Shown here piece by piece: positions 1-9,174 of a DNA stretch of 64,000 nt. The position numbers were made by a program, and so were the translations under genes. Numbering within the stretch: position 1 is the first letter of the stretch; every line of letters starts with the position of its first letter. The notes under the pieces are model-generated. The model searched no databases. It was not told the origin of the DNA and was given only the letters and a program-made list of their open reading frames with translations. The DNA comes from Exiguobacterium undae DSM 14481 (GTDB lineage Bacteria > Bacillota > Bacilli > Exiguobacteriales > Exiguobacteriaceae). The stretch spans positions 963,957 to 1,027,956 of the forward strand of contig NZ_KK211187.1 in the NCBI RefSeq assembly GCF_000620805.1. The letters run 5' to 3'.

Positions 1-35
1 CGGTACAAGAGAAATTACGTGAATGGAGGTACGAC

Positions 36-518
36 ATGCGTTGTCCAGCCTGCAACTATAACGGCACAAAAGTGTTAGATTCGAGACCGGTTCAAGATTT
101 CGGATCGATTCGAAGACGACGTGAATGTGAATCCTGTGGTTATCGTTTTACGACATTTGAGATGGTGGAACAGACACCGCTCATCATCGTAAAAAAAGAC
201 GGGACACGTGACGAATTCAATCGAGATAAGATTCTGCGCGGACTGGTCCGGGCTTGTGAGAAGCGACCGATTTCAATTGAACAGTTGGAAACGGTGGTCA
301 GCCGCGTCGAAAAAACGTTGCGTGCGACCGCACAACATGAAATTCCAAGCGAACAGGTCGGACGACTGGTGTTGAATGAACTCGCTTCAGTCGATGAAGT
401 GGCGTATGTCCGGTTTGCGAGCGTCTATAAACAATTTAAAGACATCAATGTCTTTTTCCAAGAGTTATCAGAATTGATGGAACGTCACCAAGACAACGAA
501 CGCGAAAATCAAACCTAA
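36..518 (+). CDS. nrdR: Transcriptional repressor NrdR
   Basis: NrdR represses ribonucleotide reductase operons by binding NrdR boxes when its ATP-cone holds dATP/ATP. The 160-residue protein has the family layout. An N-terminal zinc ribbon carries Cys3, Cys6, Cys31 and Cys34 next to an arginine-rich stretch (about 25-29), and an ATP-cone follows at about 49-139, opening with an IIVKKDG motif. The length is normal for the family. The ATG is preceded by GGAGGT at 25-30. As in B. subtilis it lies directly upstream of dnaB and dnaI. A hairpin with a short T run follows the stop, so much transcription may end there. No nrd target genes are in the window. Identification is firm. Confidence 0.95.
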   Translation: MRCPACNYNGTKVLDSRPVQDFGSIRRRRECESCGYRFTTFEMVEQTPLIIVKKDGTRDEFNRDKILRGLVRACEKRPISIEQLETVVSRVEKTLRATAQHEIPSEQVGRLVLNELASVDEVAYVRFASVYKQFKDINVFFQELSELMERHQDNERENQT

Positions 519-523
519 TGAAG

Positions 524-562
524 GAGAGGTCGTCTGTCTGTTCAGAACGCACCTCTCTTTTT
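524..562 (+). terminator. Hairpin between nrdR and dnaB
   Basis: The arms GAGAGGT (524-530) and ACCTCTC (551-557) enclose a 20-nt loop and are followed by five T residues. This looks like a weak intrinsic terminator or attenuator after nrdR. It also argues that dnaB translation begins downstream of it, not at the ATG overlapping the nrdR stop at 518. Confidence 0.5.
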
Positions 563-586
563 CTCAGGAAAGAAGGGACGAGTCAA

Positions 587-1942
587 ATGATGGAACGTGA
601 AGTATCAGGAACGGACCTTTGCTTGATCATGAGTAATGGTGTCGTCGACCGGGAAGCCTATCAGTCCCTGTATTATTTATATCAACCAATCATCGGTGTG
701 AAGGCACTTGGTCTCTATCAGACATTCTGGAGTGAGATGATTCCCGGGAAAACCAAATCCCAGTACATCTCGCACGCTGAACTGGGTACGCTCCTCGGAT
801 TTTCCGTCGATGAGTTTAAAGATGAATTGTTTAAGCTCGAGGGCATCGGTCTGATCCGGACATTCGAAGCGAAACAAGCAGCGTATCGGTATGTCTATCA
901 AATCCGTGTCCCGTTAGCACCGAATACGTTTTTAAATGATGGGGTGTTATCGAGCTTACTGTTTTATCGAGTGGGTGAAATCCGGTTCCGTGCCTTACAA
1001 AACCGATTCCGGACCGATCCCTTACCGAAAAACGTCGTTGATCGGACCGTTCGTTTTGATCAGGTCTTTGATGTCAAAGCAGGATTAGCTTCCGCACATC
1101 AACCAAAATCCTATGCCAAACAAGAACGGGCGGCGTACGAATTTGATTATTCGTTTGATCTCGAAGAAATGAAACGTCAAACCGATCGTTTCCTGCCACG
1201 CAGTTTTTATACAAAATCGATTGATCATCTGTTGTTGAAACTGGCGTACGTCACACAATCGAATGAAGCGTTAATGGCGGAACTCCTGAACGCGCGTTTC
1301 CGGCATGAAGCATACCTGCCGATGACTGACAGTGAAAAACAAGAGCGCTGTAAACAGATGATGTTGTCTGCCAAACAAAAGTTGAGTCGGGAAAAGAAAG
1401 CCAAGGTTGCGGTGCTCGAAGAAGTAGAAGTCGGGGAACTGAGCGAAACGGAGACGATGGAAGGAACACATCCGAAACATTACGTCGCTAAACTGCGGAA
1501 AGTCAAAGCGTTATCGGAACGCGACGAAGAGTTGATTCAACAGTTGATCATTGATTACGAAATGTCTTCCGGCATCGTCAATGCCGCCTACTATTACGCA
1601 TTGGTCATCAAAAAGGACAACCGCTTCAGTAAAAACTTCCTTCTCTCCATCGTCGATGATTGGAAACAAAAAGGATACGTGACGGCAGCCGAAGCTTTGG
1701 CGAAAACAAAAGAACAGGACGAATTGATTTCGAAAAAACAAGACCAGAAACAAGAGCGTTCCCGTCAGACCGTAGGCGGACGACGCGGTCGTCCGAATGC
1801 CGCCGGTCCGAATCCAAAATGGTTACAAGAAGAGAAAGAAAAACAACAACAATACGAAGCAACCAAAAAAGCCAGCTTTGAAGCCGAAGTACCAGATGAT
1901 GAAGAGATGGAACGGATTCTGCGGGAGCTGAAGGGCAAATAA
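587..1942 (+). CDS. dnaB: Replication initiation and membrane attachment protein DnaB
   Basis: This is the Bacillus-type DnaB (not the helicase), which with DnaD and DnaI loads the replicative helicase at oriC and at stalled forks. The frame opens at an ATG at 518 that overlaps the nrdR stop. I chose 587, giving 451 residues, because a hairpin occupies 524-562 and a purine-rich stretch resembling a ribosome-binding site (AAGAAGGG, about 570-577) precedes the MM pair at 587/590. The N-terminal part is a winged-helix-like DnaD/DnaB domain starting around ILMSNG..REAYQSLYYLYQP. The C-terminal part carries a second DnaD-like helical domain and a charged K/E/Q-rich tail. B. subtilis DnaB is about 470 residues. 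It lies 12 bp upstream of dnaI, its functional partner. Confidence 0.9.
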   Translation: MMEREVSGTDLCLIMSNGVVDREAYQSLYYLYQPIIGVKALGLYQTFWSEMIPGKTKSQYISHAELGTLLGFSVDEFKDELFKLEGIGLIRTFEAKQAAYRYVYQIRVPLAPNTFLNDGVLSSLLFYRVGEIRFRALQNRFRTDPLPKNVVDRTVRFDQVFDVKAGLASAHQPKSYAKQERAAYEFDYSFDLEEMKRQTDRFLPRSFYTKSIDHLLLKLAYVTQSNEALMAELLNARFRHEAYLPMTDSEKQERCKQMMLSAKQKLSREKKAKVAVLEEVEVGELSETETMEGTHPKHYVAKLRKVKALSERDEELIQQLIIDYEMSSGIVNAAYYYALVIKKDNRFSKNFLLSIVDDWKQKGYVTAAEALAKTKEQDELISKKQDQKQERSRQTVGGRRGRPNAAGPNPKWLQEEKEKQQQYEATKKASFEAEVPDDEEMERILRELKGK

Positions 1943-1954
1943 AGGAGCAGTGAG

Positions 1955-2872
1955 ATGGAACATATCCAATCCTCGATTGAAAAGATCTTGAACCGGCCTG
2001 ATGTGGCGGCATCCGTCCGCGCGATTCATGAGCGTGTGTTATCCCATCCCGGTGTCATCATGTTTCTAAGGACTCATCCGGAAATCGATCAACGGACGAT
2101 TGAACGGGGCATGTTGAAGTTAAACGAATACGCCGAGCAGATGCATGGTAATCAAATCATTGAAAAAAAAGCGGTCATTGAAGGCTATCAGCCTGTCCTG
2201 CATTTGGAAAAAGGACAAATCATGGTCGCCTACGAAAAAACACAGGCCTTGCGGGATCTTGAAAACGAACGGGCGCTTGAGAAGAAGTTCAAGAGTCTCT
2301 TTTTACCGGATGAAGTCCGGGATGCGAATTTCAGTGATTTTGACTTGACGACGACGGACCGGAAACTGGCCTTACGTGCCGCTTCTCAGTTTTTGAACGC
2401 AACCCGTTCAAAGCAACAGACAAAAGGGTTATATTTGCACGGTAGTTTTGGTGTCGGAAAAACCTATTTGCTCGCCGCCATCGGGAATGCCTTGAAGAAG
2501 GAACGCGTCGCGACCATCTTGGTCCACGCGCCCGGTTTCGTCTCGGAAGCAAAACGCCGGATCCGGACGGACAGCTTTGATTCCTTTTTGGAGAGTTTTC
2601 AAACCGTTCCGGTCCTGCTGATTGATGACATCGGAGCGGAGTCGATCAGCCCGTGGGTACGCGATGAATTATTCGGGATCATCCTGCAATACCGGATGAT
2701 GCACCGGTTGCCGACCTTGTTCAGTTCGAACTTATCGTACGATGAACTGGAGTTGCATTTTGGGATTACGAATGATCAAGGCGATAAACTAAAAGCAATG
2801 CGCTTGATGGAACGCATCCGGACGACGACGAATCCGATTGAGTTTTTAGGAGAAAACCGCCGCCGTTATTAA
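1955..2872 (+). CDS. dnaI: Primosomal helicase loader DnaI
   Basis: DnaI is the AAA+ ATPase that loads the replicative DnaC-type helicase onto single-stranded DNA together with DnaB and DnaD. The 305-residue protein has an N-terminal helicase-interaction domain (about 1-125) and a C-terminal AAA+ domain. That domain has a Walker A motif GSFGVGKT at 163-170, Walker B LLIDD at 221-225 and a sensor-1-like SSNLS around 252-256. The ATG is preceded by AAAGGAG and lies 12 bp after dnaB, so the two are co-transcribed. The length matches B. subtilis DnaI (about 311). The stop is followed immediately by the thrS promoter. Confidence 0.95.
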   Translation: MEHIQSSIEKILNRPDVAASVRAIHERVLSHPGVIMFLRTHPEIDQRTIERGMLKLNEYAEQMHGNQIIEKKAVIEGYQPVLHLEKGQIMVAYEKTQALRDLENERALEKKFKSLFLPDEVRDANFSDFDLTTTDRKLALRAASQFLNATRSKQQTKGLYLHGSFGVGKTYLLAAIGNALKKERVATILVHAPGFVSEAKRRIRTDSFDSFLESFQTVPVLLIDDIGAESISPWVRDELFGIILQYRMMHRLPTLFSSNLSYDELELHFGITNDQGDKLKAMRLMERIRTTTNPIEFLGENRRRY

Positions 2873-2878
2873 TTTCTC

Positions 2879-2908
2879 TTGTCAAAGAAGTTTGTTTTTG
2901 GCTATACT
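2879..2908 (+). promoter_or_regulatory. SigA-type promoter of thrS
   Basis: TTGTCA at 2879-2884 and TATACT at 2903-2908 are separated by 18 bp, a good match to a vegetative promoter. It sits just after the dnaI stop and directly before the T-box leader. Confidence 0.6.
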
Positions 2909-2914
2909 AAGGAC

Positions 2915-3167
2915 ACAATCTGTATAGATGTCAGCTACGATTGAGGACACGAAAAATGAAATGGTCCAAACAAGCGAGAGAAGGATGGTGAAAGCTTCTC
3001 ATGGAATCCGTTCATTTCTTTACTCCCTCATAGCTCAAGCGGGGCTAATCCGTTTGCGTGTCACGCCCGTTACCGCGTGTTCGAGCCGGTGCATGGAAAC
3101 ATGTTCGGGAACGAGGGTGGTACCACGAGATTGAGACTCGTCCCTTTTTGAGGGATGGGTCTTTTTT
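2915..3167 (+). promoter_or_regulatory. T-box riboswitch of thrS
   Basis: The roughly 250-nt leader between the promoter and thrS contains the conserved T-box core AGGGTGGTACCACG at 3114-3127. It ends in an intrinsic terminator at 3134-3167 (AGACTCGTCCC paired with GGGATGGGTCT, then a T run). Uncharged tRNA-Thr is expected to stabilise the antiterminator and allow thrS transcription. I did not assign the specifier codon with confidence. Small frames here (for example 2928-3134) are leader sequence, not genes. Confidence 0.93.
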
Positions 3168-3192
3168 ATTTTATTTCAAGGGGGAAGCAGTC

Positions 3193-5133
3193 ATGTCAAA
3201 TATTGCTCTTACATTTCCAGATGGTGCGGTAAAAGAGTTTGCCGCCGGAACAACAGCTGAAGAAGTTGCCGCGTCCATTAGTCCAGGATTACGAAAAAAA
3301 GCATTTGCTGCTAAATTAAACGGACAAGTGATCGATTACCGTCGTCCGATCGAAGAAGATGGTTCAATTGAACTCGTCATGCCGGATTCGGAAGAAGGAC
3401 TCGATTTGATTCGCCATTCATCGGCGCATTTGATGGCTCAGGCAATCAAACGTCTTTACCCGGATGAAACGATTCACCTTGGCATCGGACCGACAATTGA
3501 AAATGGTTTTTATTATGACATCGATATGGAGCGTCGTCTGACAGAAGAAGACCTTCCGGAAATCGAAAAGATGATGAATAAGATTGCCGGTGAGAACCTA
3601 CCAATCGAGCGGGAAGTCGTCTCGCGTGATGAAGCGTTGGCCGTCTATCAGGAATTAAACGATCCTCTTAAAATCGAACTGATTGAATCGATTCCAGCGG
3701 ATCAAGATTTGACATTCTACCGTCAAGGAGAGTTCTTCGACTTATGCCGTGGACCACACGTACCGGCGACAGCCAAGCTGCAAGTCTTTAAATTGATGAG
3801 CATTGCCGGCGCATACTGGCGTGGTGATTCTAAAAACAAGATGCTGCAACGGATTTACGGAACAGCGTGGGCCAACAAAGACCAGTTGAAGCAACACCTG
3901 CATTTCCTGGCAGAAGCAAAAGAACGAGATCACCGGAAACTCGGGAAAGAACTGGATTTGTTCTTCACATCCCAAGATGTCGGCCAAGGGTTGCCGATGT
4001 GGTTACCTAAAGGGGCGGCTATCCGCCGGACGGTCGAGCGTTATATCGTCGACAAAGAACTCGAACTCGGTTACGAGCATGTCTACACACCGGTTCTCGG
4101 TTCCGTCGAACTGTATAAAACGTCCGGACACTGGGACCACTATCAAGATGATATGTTCCCGAAAATGGAGATGGACAATGAAGAGTTGGTCCTGCGTCCG
4201 ATGAACTGTCCGCACCACATGATGATCTACAAAAATGAACCGCGGTCATACCGTGATTTGCCGCTCCGTGTGGCAGAACTCGGCGGGATGCACCGTTATG
4301 AAATGTCGGGTGCCTTAACGGGTCTCCAACGCGTTCGTTACATGGTCCTGAACGATGGGCATACGTTTGTTCGTCCGGATCAAATGAAGGAAGAATTCAA
4401 AGCCATCGTCCACTTGATTCAAGAAGTGTACGCGGACTTTGGGATTACCGACTACAAGTTCCGCCTGTCGTACCGTGATCCGGCCGATAAAGAAAAATAC
4501 TTCGACAACGATGCGATTTGGGAAATGGCGCAACGTGAGTTAAAAGAAACAATGGATGAGCTGGAGCTGCCGTACTTCGAAGCGGAAGGCGAAGCCGCGT
4601 TCTACGGACCAAAGCTTGACGTGCAGGTCCGTACAGCACTCGGTAAAGACGAAACATTGTCGACTGTCCAACTCGACTTCCTCTTGCCAGAACGCTTTGA
4701 GCTGACATACAAAGGAAACGATGGACAAGATCATCGTCCTGTCGTCTTGCACCGTGGTGTCGTTTCGACGATGGAACGGTTTGTGGCTTACTTGATCGAA
4801 GAGTACAAAGGGGCCTTCCCGACGTGGCTCGCACCGGTTCAAGTCAAGCTGATTCCGGTTTCGAGCGTGCATGAAGACTACGCACGTGAAATCAAAGCAA
4901 TGCTCTTGAAAAAAGGAATCCGTGTCGAAACGGACTTCCGTGACGAAAAACTCGGCTACCGGATTCGGGAAGCACAAGTTAATAAAGTCCCGGTCATGCT
5001 GGTTCTCGGTGATAAAGAGATCGAAGCGCGCGAAGTCAATATCCGCCGTTACGGTTCAAAAGATTCAAGTAATGCTTCACTTGAACAGTTTGTCCTCGAT
5101 TTAGAACAGGAAATTGCAAACCGTTCAAAATAA
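3193..5133 (+). CDS. thrS: Threonyl-tRNA synthetase
   Basis: ThrRS charges tRNA-Thr and edits mischarged seryl-tRNA. The frame is open from 3058, but the first 45 codons lie in the T-box leader. The start at 3193 follows AAGGGGGAAG and gives 646 residues, close to B. subtilis ThrS (643). Domains in order are TGS (about 1-63), the second additional editing domain with the HSSAH motif near residue 75, and the class II catalytic core. The core has the motif-2 region and zinc ligand Cys339 in MNCPHH. A C-terminal anticodon-binding domain (about 540-640) follows. Expression is governed by the upstream T-box, and a terminator follows the gene. Confidence 0.97.
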   Translation: MSNIALTFPDGAVKEFAAGTTAEEVAASISPGLRKKAFAAKLNGQVIDYRRPIEEDGSIELVMPDSEEGLDLIRHSSAHLMAQAIKRLYPDETIHLGIGPTIENGFYYDIDMERRLTEEDLPEIEKMMNKIAGENLPIEREVVSRDEALAVYQELNDPLKIELIESIPADQDLTFYRQGEFFDLCRGPHVPATAKLQVFKLMSIAGAYWRGDSKNKMLQRIYGTAWANKDQLKQHLHFLAEAKERDHRKLGKELDLFFTSQDVGQGLPMWLPKGAAIRRTVERYIVDKELELGYEHVYTPVLGSVELYKTSGHWDHYQDDMFPKMEMDNEELVLRPMNCPHHMMIYKNEPRSYRDLPLRVAELGGMHRYEMSGALTGLQRVRYMVLNDGHTFVRPDQMKEEFKAIVHLIQEVYADFGITDYKFRLSYRDPADKEKYFDNDAIWEMAQRELKETMDELELPYFEAEGEAAFYGPKLDVQVRTALGKDETLSTVQLDFLLPERFELTYKGNDGQDHRPVVLHRGVVSTMERFVAYLIEEYKGAFPTWLAPVQVKLIPVSSVHEDYAREIKAMLLKKGIRVETDFRDEKLGYRIREAQVNKVPVMLVLGDKEIEAREVNIRRYGSKDSSNASLEQFVLDLEQEIANRSK

Positions 5134-5151
5134 CAGATGAACTAACGGAAA

Positions 5152-5182
5152 AGGGAATGGCGAATCAGCCATTCTCTTTTTT
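5152..5182 (+). terminator. Terminator of thrS
   Basis: A hairpin of ten base pairs (GAATGGC 5155-5161 with GCCATTC 5168-5174 at its core, extended by flanking pairs) is followed by a T run. It lies 20 bp after the thrS stop. Confidence 0.8.
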
Positions 5183-5241
5183 GTCGGCTACAGAGTTGAT
5201 CTCCCGCTACCGATAACAGATGTAAGGAGGGGAGTCGAAAC

Positions 5242-6438
5242 ATGAAAAAAGGACTGGTTTTTGGAATTTGTCTGCTGCTCGTTTTTTGGCTTGTGCCGCA
5301 TCCGGAACATGCCAAGAGTATGAAAAGTTACCGGATCACACCACAAACCGAGCCGATTGATCCCGTATTACGAAGTTATTCAACGTACAATGCCAAAACA
5401 AAAAATCATTATACGTTACGGTCCTACCTCGAAAGAATCGAAAAAGAGGGCGGCGGAACATTAGTCTTGTCAAAAGGCACCTATCTGTCCCCGTTACGTG
5501 TCGGAATTCCTTCCAATACGACAATCATTCTGGAGAATGGGGTCATCCTCAAGAAAACGAATGAGACCGGCACATCAAAGATTCAGGCAACGACAAGTAT
5601 CTTCGATTTCGTGCCACCTTCTGTTTTGCGGTTACATACAACCGTCGGAAAATATGGCGGTTCAAAAAACATCAAAATCATCGGGCAAGGGAATGCTCAA
5701 ATTGATTTGAATCATTTCCCACGCGGCTCGGCGTTTGCGATTGCGCACAACGAAAACTTGTACCTCGGAGGAATCACGATTCGAAATCAATATGGATCAC
5801 ATGCCATTGAACTGGATGCGACGAAAACGGCACTCATCGAAAATATGCATTTCGTCGATGCGAAGATGCTGGCGGGGACAGGTCCAAATGAATCAATCAA
5901 CTTGGATACACCGGATCCGATCACAAAAGGCTTTCAATGGAAGTGGTCGGCCCAAGACCGGACGCCCAATCACGACATTACGATTCGCAACAACCGCTTC
6001 ACTCACATCAATGTAGCCGTCGGGACGCATCAATATTCGCAAGATCGTCCGCATACCGCTGTCCGCATTCTGAACAATGTGATTGACGGGACGAAGGATC
6101 ATGCGATTTCGATGATGAATTGGAGCCAGCCTGTTGTTCAAAACAACACGATTCGCAACGTCCGTCGAGCAGACGGAAAAGCAATCGCTATTTTAGGGCG
6201 CGGGATAGTTGGTGGCAGCATCAAACAAAATCGACTGGAACATGCAGACCGGGCGATTCAATTTCAACCCCACGTCAATTATGGATTTAAGCCGATCTAC
6301 AACCGATTTACGGATAAAGAAAAATTGAGTTTTCGCCAGAACGAGGTGAATGAGGTCGGAGTGGATCAAGTTGTCTTGTTTTCGAAGTTAGGCACGTTTT
6401 CAGCAGAGACATCGGAACGGTTTAATTTTGTTCCATAA
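5242..6438 (+). CDS. Secreted right-handed beta-helix protein
   Basis: The 398-residue protein begins with a signal peptide: KK, a hydrophobic core at about 4-19, and probable cleavage near residues 24-26. The mature part has repeated short beta-strand units typical of single-stranded right-handed beta-helices. Examples are runs such as NIKIIGQGNAQIDL, ITIRNQYGSHAIEL and IRNNRFTHINVAVG, with Asn ladders. This fold is shared by pectate lyase-like and NosD-like polysaccharide-active proteins. I cannot assign a substrate, and no catalytic triad is obvious. The start follows a strong AAGGAGGGGAG. It sits alone between the thrS terminator and a convergent catalase gene. A role on extracellular polysaccharide is inference from the fold. 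Confidence 0.72.
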   Translation: MKKGLVFGICLLLVFWLVPHPEHAKSMKSYRITPQTEPIDPVLRSYSTYNAKTKNHYTLRSYLERIEKEGGGTLVLSKGTYLSPLRVGIPSNTTIILENGVILKKTNETGTSKIQATTSIFDFVPPSVLRLHTTVGKYGGSKNIKIIGQGNAQIDLNHFPRGSAFAIAHNENLYLGGITIRNQYGSHAIELDATKTALIENMHFVDAKMLAGTGPNESINLDTPDPITKGFQWKWSAQDRTPNHDITIRNNRFTHINVAVGTHQYSQDRPHTAVRILNNVIDGTKDHAISMMNWSQPVVQNNTIRNVRRADGKAIAILGRGIVGGSIKQNRLEHADRAIQFQPHVNYGFKPIYNRFTDKEKLSFRQNEVNEVGVDQVVLFSKLGTFSAETSERFNFVP

Positions 6439-6474
6439 AAAAAGCCTATTCCTTTGCGGAATAGACTTTTTTTT
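6437..6474. terminator. Bidirectional terminator between beta-helix gene and katA
   Basis: A GC-poor but strong inverted repeat (GTCTATTCC-type arms around CTTTGCG) is flanked by A runs on one side and T runs on the other. It can therefore terminate transcription from both convergent genes. Confidence 0.8.
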
Positions 6475-6480
6475 GAATGA

Positions 6481-7950
6481 TTATTTTTGCATCTGTTGCA
6501 AGAATGGTTGAATGTCGACTTGCAAAGCTTCCGATAATTTTTTACCGAGTGATTCATCTGCCCGGTAGAAGTTGCAAATCGCAAGCAAGACGGTATTTTC
6601 ATGGCGGACTTGTTTTAGGTCATCCACGAGGTTGTTGAGAAGAGCTGTTTGTTCTTCTTCTGTTAAGCGACGGTAAACTTCACCGGCTTGTCCGAAGTTA
6701 TTTGTTTTTTCGATTTCAAGACGTCCGTGAATATCATCATACAACGGTTGGTTTTCTTCCGTGTATTCAGGTGTTTGTTTCGGCTCGTCCTGATAACGGT
6801 TCGGCTCATAGTTGACCGGACTCGTTTGTTGTCCGACAGGCATGGCACCGTCACGTTGATAGTTATTGACTTGCGCGAACGGACAGTTGATCGGCAGTTG
6901 TTGGTAGTTCGTTCCAATACGGTAACGCTGCGTGTCTGAATACGAGAAGAGACGTCCTTGGAGCAACTTATCTTCTGACGGCAACATCCCTGGAATCAGA
7001 ACACCCGGGTTAAAGCCGACTGACTCTGTTTCAGCAAAGTAGTTATCGACGTTTTTGTTAAGCGTCATCGTTCCGACATGTTGGAACGGGATGACATCTT
7101 CAAACCAATCTTTTGTTGCATCGAGCGGATCAAAGTCGAAGTTATCAACATCGGCAGGGTCAAGGACCTGTACGAAAAGATCCCACTCTGGGAACTCGCC
7201 GTCTTCAATGGCTTGGAACGTATCGTTCGAAGCATGATTAAAGTCTTTTCCTTGTACTTCTGTTGCTTCGTCCGCAGAGAGATTATGGACGCCGATTTTC
7301 GGAACCCAACGTAATTTAACGTAAACCGTGTTTCCGTGCGCATTCACCCATTTGAAGGCATGGACAGAAGAACCACGCATCTTACGGTAACTTGCCGGGA
7401 TTCCTTCATCTGTAAAGAGGTGCATCAACATGTTTGTTGATTCCGGGCGTAACGTCATGAAATCCCAGTAACGATCCGGATCTTGAATGTTTGTCCGTGG
7501 ATCTGGTTTTAAAGAGTGAACCATATCCGGGAACTTCATCGCATCGCGAATGAAGAAGACCGGTAAGTTATTGCCGACGAAATCCCAGTTTCCTTCTTCT
7601 GTATAGAACTTGACAGAGAAGCCGCGTGGATCGCGTAATGTTTCCGGAGAATGTGTACCATGGATGACGGTCGAGAAACGAGCGAATACCGGTACTTCTG
7701 TTCCTTCATTTTGAAGGAATGCCGCTTTTGTATATTTTTTCATGGAGTTTTTCACTGTGAATACACCGTGCGCTCCGAAACCGCGGGCATGAACGACACG
7801 CTCAGGAACACGTTCCCGGTCAAAGTGCGCCATCTTTTCAATCAGTTGATAATCTTCCAATAATGTAGGTCCACGACGTCCAGCTGTTCGTGAGTTCTGG
7901 TTATCACCAATCGGGACACCTTGATTCGTTGTTAATCGTTTTTCACTCAT
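6481..7950 (-). CDS. katA: Heme catalase KatA
   Basis: This is a monofunctional small-subunit heme catalase, converting hydrogen peroxide to water and oxygen in the cytoplasm. The 489-residue protein shows the distal-face motif FDRERVPERVVHARG with catalytic His54, the distal Asn in GNN (126-128), and the proximal heme ligand Tyr337 in RLFSYSDTQRYR. The length fits the small-subunit clades, with no C-terminal flavodoxin-like domain. The ATG is preceded by AAGGGGG on the minus strand. The upstream region carries a TATAAT -10 and a PerR-like box, so peroxide induction is likely. It converges on the beta-helix gene across a shared terminator. Confidence 0.96.
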   Translation of the reverse strand: MSEKRLTTNQGVPIGDNQNSRTAGRRGPTLLEDYQLIEKMAHFDRERVPERVVHARGFGAHGVFTVKNSMKKYTKAAFLQNEGTEVPVFARFSTVIHGTHSPETLRDPRGFSVKFYTEEGNWDFVGNNLPVFFIRDAMKFPDMVHSLKPDPRTNIQDPDRYWDFMTLRPESTNMLMHLFTDEGIPASYRKMRGSSVHAFKWVNAHGNTVYVKLRWVPKIGVHNLSADEATEVQGKDFNHASNDTFQAIEDGEFPEWDLFVQVLDPADVDNFDFDPLDATKDWFEDVIPFQHVGTMTLNKNVDNYFAETESVGFNPGVLIPGMLPSEDKLLQGRLFSYSDTQRYRIGTNYQQLPINCPFAQVNNYQRDGAMPVGQQTSPVNYEPNRYQDEPKQTPEYTEENQPLYDDIHGRLEIEKTNNFGQAGEVYRRLTEEEQTALLNNLVDDLKQVRHENTVLLAICNFYRADESLGKKLSEALQVDIQPFLQQMQK

Positions 7951-7985
7951 GTTTATAATTCCCCCTTATGTATAAGATTACATTG

Positions 7986-8009
7986 ATTATAAAACAATAA
8001 TTATTCTAA
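7986..8009 (-). promoter_or_regulatory. katA promoter with PerR-like box
   Basis: On the minus strand a TATAAT (complement of 7986-7991) lies 17 bp from a TTTATT -35. The spacer and -35 area hold a near-palindrome at 7995-8009. It matches the PerR/Fur-family consensus TTATAATNATTATAA at 11 of 14 defined positions. PerR repression relieved by peroxide is the expected mode for a Bacillales katA. Confidence 0.6.
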
Positions 8010-8161
8010 ATAAAGAATAATGCTCTGCAAATTCTGAAAAGTTAACGATACTTTTTTTAAATACCCCGCGTATGTCAGTTAGAAACTTCTTGCTAAACGT
8101 GAACAGGATTGCTATTATAATCAAGTAACTGAGCAACGTTCTGTTGAACAGATATAGCGGC

Positions 8162-8191
8162 TTGACATTGAGGGAAAACAAGTGCTATGAT
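8162..8191 (+). promoter_or_regulatory. SigA-type promoter of the infC operon
   Basis: TTGACA at 8162-8167 and TATGAT at 8186-8191 are spaced by 18 bp. The transcript would carry a leader of about 200 nt before infC. Confidence 0.7.
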
Positions 8192-8197
8192 AGCAAA

Positions 8198-8399
8198 GTG
8201 AAATGACAACAAAGCAGAAGCATCCCGCTTCTCACCACGCATAGTAAACTGTGCTGGTCCATCATGATGATATGCGATGATAGAGTGTTCTCTGATTATT
8301 GTATAGGTTATGAGTGTGGGCGGGAAAAACTGCCGACGCTTTTTTTATAGCGTTTTATATCATTCATTTTTCGTGCTCTGCACGATGGAGGTGCTAACC
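8198..8399 (+). promoter_or_regulatory. infC-rpmI-rplT leader with attenuator (L20 leader type)
   Basis: The roughly 200-nt untranslated leader ends in a terminator-like hairpin (8313-8347: AGTGTGGGCGG paired with CTGCCGACGCT, then seven T residues) 53 bp before infC. In B. subtilis this operon is autoregulated by ribosomal protein L20 through transcription attenuation in the leader. Position and terminator support the same class here; the L20-binding fold itself was not verified. Confidence 0.6.
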
Positions 8400-8915
8400 A
8401 TTAGCAAAGATCTGTTAATCAATGAAGGCATTCGCGCTCGAGAAGTTCGTCTTATCGGAGCGGATGGTGCTCAACTTGGAGTCCAGTCGCGTACGGAAGC
8501 GTTACGTTTAGCTGAGGAAGCTGACCTTGACCTCGTCATGGTCGCACCACAAGCGACGCCGCCTGTATGCAAAATCATGGACTACGGTAAATACCGTTTT
8601 GAGTTACAAAAAAAGGACAAAGAAACTCGGAAGAATCAGAAAGTGATTCAGATGAAAGAAGTTCGTCTCAGCCCGACGATCGAGGAGAATGACTTCCAAA
8701 CGAAATTCCGTAATGCGAAGAAGTTCTTAGAGAATGGCAACAAAGTGAAAGCGAGTATTCGTTTCCGTGGACGTGCCATCACTCACTCAGAAATCGGTAG
8801 ACGTGTCCTCGAACGTCTCGCTACAGAATTGAGCGAGTTCGGTGTCATTGAACAGAGACCGAAGATGGAAGGACGCAGCATGTTCTTAGTGCTTGCTCCA
8901 AAGAAAGAAGACTAA
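8400..8915 (+). CDS. infC: Translation initiation factor IF-3 (ATT start)
   Basis: IF-3 binds the 30S subunit, prevents premature 50S joining and discriminates start codons. The frame extends to 8310, but the upstream codons lie in the leader hairpin. The start I prefer is ATT at 8400, six bases after GGAGGTG (8387-8393), giving 171 residues beginning (M)[18 protein letters not shown]. An AUU start is the hallmark of infC in many bacteria and underlies translational autoregulation by IF-3. The N-domain (about 1-75), linker ([11 protein letters not shown]) and C-domain with [14 protein letters not shown] are all present. It is first in an operon with rpmI and rplT. Confidence 0.95.
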   Translation: MSKDLLINEGIRAREVRLIGADGAQLGVQSRTEALRLAEEADLDLVMVAPQATPPVCKIMDYGKYRFELQKKDKETRKNQKVIQMKEVRLSPTIEENDFQTKFRNAKKFLENGNKVKASIRFRGRAITHSEIGRRVLERLATELSEFGVIEQRPKMEGRSMFLVLAPKKED

Positions 8916-8942
8916 TCGAATCGAAGTAGGAGGGAATCTCTC

Positions 8943-9137
8943 ATGCCTAAAATGAAATCGCACCGCGGTGCTTCTAAGCGTTTCAAACGTACTGCTTCAG
9001 GTAAATTGAAACGTGGTCGTGCTTACACAAGCCACTTATTCGGTAACAAATCAACTAAAGCGAAACGTAAATTACGTAAAGCTAGCATGGTATCATCGGG
9101 TGACTTTAAACGTATCCGTCACATGATCGCTAAGTAA
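8943..9137 (+). CDS. rpmI: 50S ribosomal protein L35
   Basis: This 64-residue, highly basic protein has the L35 signature at its start ([23 protein letters not shown]) and the expected length for Bacillales (about 65). It is a structural protein of the large subunit. The ATG is preceded by AGGAGGG. The gene lies 27 bp after infC and 37 bp before rplT, the standard operon. Expression is expected to follow the infC leader control, which coordinates L35 and L20 synthesis. Confidence 0.97.
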   Translation: MPKMKSHRGASKRFKRTASGKLKRGRAYTSHLFGNKSTKAKRKLRKASMVSSGDFKRIRHMIAK

Positions 9138-9174
9138 TTTACCCAATCGTACACAGATTTAGGAGGGAATTTAT

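Noticed and set aside
2928-3134. 68-codon frame in the thrS leader
   Set aside because: It lies within the T-box riboswitch and lacks translation signals.
4445-4977. Two long open frames antisense to thrS (129 and 145 codons)
   Set aside because: They lie wholly inside a certain thrS gene on the opposite strand, lack ribosome-binding sites and show no family motifs; they are codon-usage shadows.
7987-8181. 64-codon hydrophobic frame on the minus strand between katA and infC
   Set aside because: It overlaps the katA control region and the infC promoter, with no ribosome-binding site. The hydrophobic look comes from A/T-rich sequence.
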